Shown here: one piece after another, positions 60,238 to 64,000 of the stretch
How the letters are laid out: every line of letters begins with the position of its first letter
Position numbering within the stretch: position 1 is the first letter of the stretch
From: Novosphingobium profundi
GTDB lineage: Bacteria > Pseudomonadota > Alphaproteobacteria > Sphingomonadales > Sphingomonadaceae
Direction: 5' to 3'
Assembly: GCF_018491765.1 (NCBI RefSeq)
Contig: NZ_JABWCU010000006.1
Coordinates: forward strand, 310,001 to 374,000
DNA: 64,000 bases
Program-made: the position numbers and the translations under genes
The notes under the pieces: generated by a model
The model's database searches: none
What the model saw: only the letters and a program-made list of their open reading frames with translations
What the model was told of the DNA's origin: nothing

Positions 60238-61020
60238 ATGTATCTAGAACCTGTGACGATGGACTTGCAGACACGTATTCTGATCGTCGATGACGACGAG
60301 GGCATTCGTACGCTTATCGGCGACTATCTGGCCAAGCACGGCTACGAAACCGCCACCGCGGCCGATCCGATCGCGATGCGCGAGATGCTTGCGAATGCGC
60401 GTTTCGACCTGATCGTGCTCGACGTGATGATGCCGCGCGAAGATGGTCTGACCGCGCTTCGCCAGCTCGGAGGTGGTGCGCCGCCCGTGATCATGCTCTC
60501 GGCAGTGGGAAGCGACGTCGACCGAATCGTCGGGCTCGAGATGGGTGCCGACGACTACCTGGCCAAGCCCTGCAACCCGCGCGAGCTACTCGCCCGCATC
60601 CGCACGGTGCTGCGCCGCCGGGCAGGCGATGAAGGGCAGGCCGGCGAAACGCCGCTTGCCACGCGCGAGCGGGGCGGCGACGAGGGTTCGGGCAATTGCC
60701 TCTTCTTCGCCGGCTGGCGCATGGACCTGGGTCTGCGCCTGCTCAGCGATCCTTCGGGGCAGTTGATCTCGCTCTCCGACGGCGAATTCCGCCTCCTGCG
60801 TGCCTTTGCGGAGCATCCGCGTCGCGTGCTGACGCGCGATCAGCTGCTCGATTGGTCGCGGGGCGAGGACAGCGAACACTACGACCGCGCGATCGACGTC
60901 CAGTTGTCGCGCTTGCGGCGTAAACTTTCCGAAGGTGAAGGGGGCGGCGACATTATTCGCACGGTCCGCAACGAAGGTTATCTCTTCGTTCCTTCTGTGA
61001 CGGAAGCTGTCGGCGAATAA
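60238..61020 (+). CDS. OmpR/PhoB-family response regulator
   Basis: A 260-residue transcription regulator. The receiver domain (about residues 14-125) has ILIVDDDEGIRTLIGDYL (acid pocket), VLDVMMPREDGLTAL (phospho-Asp), ADDYLAKPCNPRELLARI (Lys) and a C-terminal winged helix with DNA-recognition RDQLLDWSRGEDSEHYDRAI. The ATG at 60238 has AAAGGA 5-6 nt upstream. Divergent from the histidine-kinase gene; the pair probably form a two-component system. Confidence 0.92.
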   Translation: MYLEPVTMDLQTRILIVDDDEGIRTLIGDYLAKHGYETATAADPIAMREMLANARFDLIVLDVMMPREDGLTALRQLGGGAPPVIMLSAVGSDVDRIVGLEMGADDYLAKPCNPRELLARIRTVLRRRAGDEGQAGETPLATRERGGDEGSGNCLFFAGWRMDLGLRLLSDPSGQLISLSDGEFRLLRAFAEHPRRVLTRDQLLDWSRGEDSEHYDRAIDVQLSRLRRKLSEGEGGGDIIRTVRNEGYLFVPSVTEAVGE

Positions 61021-61023
61021 TTC

Positions 61024-61090
61024 GCTCTGTTGCATTTGCGGCTGCTCTGTTGCGTTTCGTGAATAGCTTGAAATTCGACTGAAATTCGAC
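61024..61090 (+). promoter_or_regulatory. Tandem direct repeats upstream of the dioxygenase-like gene
   Basis: GCTCTGTTGC at 61024 and 61044 (20 bp apart) and GAAATTCGAC at 61070 and 61081 (11 bp apart), before the gene at 61168. OmpR-type regulators bind tandem repeats of about one turn. The second repeat contains CGACTGAAAT, also upstream of the regulator gene. Function inferred. Confidence 0.4.
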
Positions 61091-61167
61091 GGCAATGCCG
61101 CCTCTGCACTTGTGCGCCTTGATCACCCGTTCCCTGGCTGGGACGGGCCGAGCGAGGAGCGACAGCA

Positions 61168-62127
61168 ATGGATGGCCACGGCGACGGGCACGAAAGCCAA
61201 CAAGGTAGCCCACATGGCAAGGGCCTGGGGGAAGACCTCCAGCGCATGGCAAGCGAGATCATGGCGCGTCGGCGGGCGCTGGCGCTCCTGACCGGTGTCG
61301 GCTCGACGGCCGTACTCGCGGCCTGCGGGGGCGATGACGGGGCGTCCGCCTCCTCCGCGAGCTCCACATCGAGCGCGACGACTTCGACTTCGACTTCGAC
61401 GTCATCCAGCTCGACGTCTTCGACGTCGTCGAGCTCGTCCGGGTCCGACGATTCGTCCTCGACCTGCATCGCCGACCCGAGCGAGACCAACGGCCCCTAT
61501 CCCGCCGACGGCACGAACAACGCGAGCGGATCGACCTCGAACGTCCTGACCGTAAGCGGCGTGGTACGCTCGGACATCCGCTCCAGCTTCATCGGCTCGA
61601 CGACCACCGCCAGCGGTGTCGCGCTCGAGATCGAACTGGAACTGGTCGACGTCAACACCGGCTGCGCGCCGATCGAAGGCGCCGCGATCTACATCTGGCA
61701 CTGCGATGCCGACGGCAAGTATTCGCTCTATTCGAGCGGGATCACGACCGAGAGCTACTTGCGCGGTGTCCAGGTGACCGATGCGGAGGGCAAGGTCACC
61801 TTCACCACCATCTATCCCGCCTGCTATTCGGGCCGCTGGCCGCACATCCACTTCGAGATTTTCCTCGATGGGCTGACCTCGGCCAGCACCGGGCGGACCG
61901 CCGACCTGATCTCGCAGCTGGCGATGCCCGCGGCGATCAACACCGCCGTCTTCACCGGCGATACGCGCTACACCGCCAGCATCGCCAACTACAACGCGGT
62001 CAGCCTCTCGTCGGACAACGTCTTCGGCGACAACACCTCGGCGCAGAACGCCCAGATGACCCCGACCGTGAGCGGAAGTCTTTCCTCCGGATATTCCGCA
62101 ACCGCCGTGATCGGGATCGCAGTCTGA
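61168..62127 (+). CDS. Intradiol ring-cleavage dioxygenase-like lipoprotein
   Basis: A 319-residue exported protein. A lipobox LAAC (about Cys53) follows a long positively charged N-terminus with an RRR motif. A Ser/Thr-rich linker (about residues 60-98) leads to a domain with ETNGPYPADG, IYIWHCDADGKYSLY and GRWPHIHFEIF, which hold the Tyr and His iron ligands of intradiol dioxygenases (here Y, Y, H, H). It may open a catechol or aromatic cofactor outside the inner membrane. Substrate unknown. Confidence 0.85.
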   Translation: MDGHGDGHESQQGSPHGKGLGEDLQRMASEIMARRRALALLTGVGSTAVLAACGGDDGASASSASSTSSATTSTSTSTSSSSTSSTSSSSSGSDDSSSTCIADPSETNGPYPADGTNNASGSTSNVLTVSGVVRSDIRSSFIGSTTTASGVALEIELELVDVNTGCAPIEGAAIYIWHCDADGKYSLYSSGITTESYLRGVQVTDAEGKVTFTTIYPACYSGRWPHIHFEIFLDGLTSASTGRTADLISQLAMPAAINTAVFTGDTRYTASIANYNAVSLSSDNVFGDNTSAQNAQMTPTVSGSLSSGYSATAVIGIAV

Positions 62128-62211
62128 TCCGCAGTCCCACGTCCAGCAGGCCGCCGGACCGGTTGTGGCAGGCCTGAACATTCCAGCAAAATCAGATCGA
62201 GATACCTTTCC

Positions 62212-64000
62212 ATGTCCAGACTTCATGATTCGGCGAGCCTCGGGGCTCTGATTCTCGCGCTCGGAACGGCGCAGGCGCACGCAGCCACGACCGTCAAGAC
62301 CGACACGACGAGTGCGCTCAGCACGTCGAGCGCGGGCGACATCACGATGACGGATGACGGCTCGATCACGGTGAAGTCCGGCAGCGCGATTACCGTGGAC
62401 AGCGACAATGCCCTCGACATCGATGGCGACATCGACATGAGCAATGCCAGCAAGGCCGACGGCGCGACCGGTATCACGGTCAATGCGGGGACGACCTCGG
62501 ACATCTATCTGGACGAGGATGCGGACATCAGCATCGAGGAAGACTTCACCGCCGACGACGAAGACGAGGATGGCATCGTCGAGAACGGCATCGCCTCGGC
62601 CAGCAACCGCTACGGAATCTACGTCAATGGCGATGCGGCGGGATCGATCACCAACGAAGGCTCGATCTACGTCGAAGGTCAAGATTCGGGCGGTATCGTG
62701 CTGGCCGGCGACTACACCGGCGACATCACCAACACCGGCTCGATCGAAGTCGTCGGCGACAACGCCGTGGGCATCTCGACCCAGGGCATCGATGGCGACC
62801 TGACCGTCGAGGGGTCGGTCTACGTGGTGGGTGAAAACGCCACAGCGCTCGCCGTCAACGGCGACGTGACGGGTACGATCACGCTGCAGGGCACGATCTC
62901 GCAACTCTATTACTACACCAATGACGACGGCGACACGATATCGCTTTCGCGCGAGGCGCTGCGCCAGGGCGCGGCCGCGGTTTCGATCACCGGCAATGTC
63001 GATGGCGGCATCTATGTGGCAGCCGCGCCGGACGACGACGACAACGACGATGCCGACAACGACGGTGTGGACGACGACGAGGAAGGCACCGCCTCGATCA
63101 TTTCCTACGGCAACGGCCCGGCCATCCAGGTCGGCGGGACCGACGACATCACGATCGGTGCGGCCGATGCCTACATGGGCACCTATTCGATCGCCATCGA
63201 AGGCACCGTCGAGGGCAATTCCTATTATTCGAACACCGATGCCTACGGTTTCGTGATCGGCGGGCAGGGCGGCAACGTCACGCTGACCGACGGCATCGGC
63301 GTGAGCGGCACGCTCGAGGCGGTGACGTACGATTCGGCGGCGACTGCGCTGCTGATCAATGAAGGCAGCTCGGTCACCTCGCTTTACAACAGCGGCACGA
63401 TCCTGGCGACGATTTCGTCGACTGGCGAGGGCAGCGCCACCGCGATCCAGGATCTTTCGGGAACGCTGACCTCGATCACCAACACCGGCTTCATCACCGC
63501 CAGCGGCTCGAGCACCGACAGCACCGTCGCGCTCGACCTTTCGGCCAACACCACCGGCGTGACGATCACCCAGTACCTCAACGACGACGACGCCGAGACC
63601 AGCGCGGAATACCTCGAGGACAACGACGACGTCGATGTCGACCCGACCGTCTACACCAAGATCACCGGCGACATCCTGCTGGGCAGCGGCAACGACACCA
63701 TCGACGCCTCCTCGGGCGAAATCGAGGGCGATACCTATTTCAGCGACGGCGACGATACGCTGACGCTCTCGGGCGACCTCAACTATATCGGTGACGTATA
63801 CTGGGGGGCGGGCTCGGCGACGGCGACGATGTCGGACACCTCGACCTTCGATGGCACGATGGACTTCAACGATGAGGCCGGCACGCTCACGATCAACGAC
63901 AGTGCGGTCTACACCGGTGATTTCGCGAACGCCGACAACGCGACCGTGACGGTGAACGGCGGTGAACTGATCGCGAGCGCGTACAAGGGCGGCACCGTCT
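62212..64000 (+). CDS. Autotransporter-like acidic passenger protein, 3'-truncated
   Basis: Starts with MSRLHDSASLGALILALGTA, a signal peptide with cleavage about residue 24, and runs open to the window end (596 codons). The passenger consists of beta-repeats rich in Asn, Gly, Thr and Asp (NRYGIYVNGDAAGSITNEGS, GDYTGDITNTGSIEVVGDNA), typical of AIDA/pertactin-type or haemagglutinin-like repeats. An Asp-rich stretch at 63031-63087 (DADNDGVDDDEEG) recalls calcium-binding type 3 repeats. It is encoded 84 bp after the dioxygenase-like gene. Confidence 0.8.
   Translation, partial: MSRLHDSASLGALILALGTAQAHAATTVKTDTTSALSTSSAGDITMTDDGSITVKSGSAITVDSDNALDIDGDIDMSNASKADGATGITVNAGTTSDIYLDEDADISIEEDFTADDEDEDGIVENGIASASNRYGIYVNGDAAGSITNEGSIYVEGQDSGGIVLAGDYTGDITNTGSIEVVGDNAVGISTQGIDGDLTVEGSVYVVGENATALAVNGDVTGTITLQGTISQLYYYTNDDGDTISLSREALRQGAAAVSITGNVDGGIYVAAAPDDDDNDDADNDGVDDDEEGTASIISYGNGPAIQVGGTDDITIGAADAYMGTYSIAIEGTVEGNSYYSNTDAYGFVIGGQGGNVTLTDGIGVSGTLEAVTYDSAATALLINEGSSVTSLYNSGTILATISSTGEGSATAIQDLSGTLTSITNTGFITASGSSTDSTVALDLSANTTGVTITQYLNDDDAETSAEYLEDNDDVDVDPTVYTKITGDILLGSGNDTIDASSGEIEGDTYFSDGDDTLTLSGDLNYIGDVYWGAGSATATMSDTSTFDGTMDFNDEAGTLTINDSAVYTGDFANADNATVTVNGGELIASAYKGGTV

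Overview
The window looks like a chromosomal segment of a Sphingomonadales alphaproteobacterium, most probably Novosphingobium or a close relative. This is inferred from the high GC content, the crtY-crtI-crtB carotenoid genes, a sphingan-type exopolysaccharide (EPS) locus, MipA/OmpV and SRAP families, and a widespread alphaproteobacterial palindromic repeat. No rRNA, tRNA, CRISPR array or insertion sequence was seen. The first gene is cut at its 5' end and the last at its 3' end.

Positions 1-26228 form a large EPS locus with many strand changes. It holds two acyltransferases, a polymerase-like and an O-antigen-ligase-like membrane protein, at least four glycosyltransferases, a hexapeptide acetyltransferase, a sulfotransferase, a Wzx-type flippase, a Wza-type export lipoprotein, a Wzz/BY-kinase chain-length regulator, galE, gmd, fcl, a NudK-like Nudix enzyme and a parallel beta-helix protein. 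Sugar supply continues at 32187-34986 with manC, manA and a eukaryotic-type HAD phosphomannomutase. Together these cover every step from fructose-6-phosphate to GDP-L-fucose, which suggests a fucosylated, acylated and possibly sulfated polysaccharide. A TGC-rich palindrome (TTGCAWTGCMGCR) recurs in front of gmd, fcl, manC, the sulfotransferase and, further away, an osmC-like gene. It is a candidate operator for a shared regulator.

Positions 26253-31991 look like an osmotic-stress block: otsB, a GH15 glucanase and otsA on the minus strand, divergent from an MscS-type channel. Positions 35031-42718 are mixed housekeeping and stress genes: a GDT1-like membrane protein, dps, pgl, a Nudix gene, dinB, a Bcr/CflA pump, a UDG, mipA and a GNAT gene. 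A dispersed palindromic repeat sits between the convergent Nudix and dinB genes.

Positions 42793-47568 carry carotenoid genes (crtY, crtI, a DUF1851-like gene, a LOG-family gene, crtB), mostly overlapping. They are followed by an SRAP-family gene that has lost its catalytic residues, a cold-shock gene and thiC under a TPP riboswitch. At 51777-54610 lies an orphan pair resembling a phage tail adaptor and tailspike.

The right end (56365-64000) is an envelope-signalling block. A histidine kinase with a long Gly/Pro-rich insert in its sensor region overlaps an outer-membrane barrel gene. A divergent OmpR-type regulator follows, then a lipoprotein intradiol-dioxygenase homologue and a very acidic autotransporter-like protein that runs off the end.
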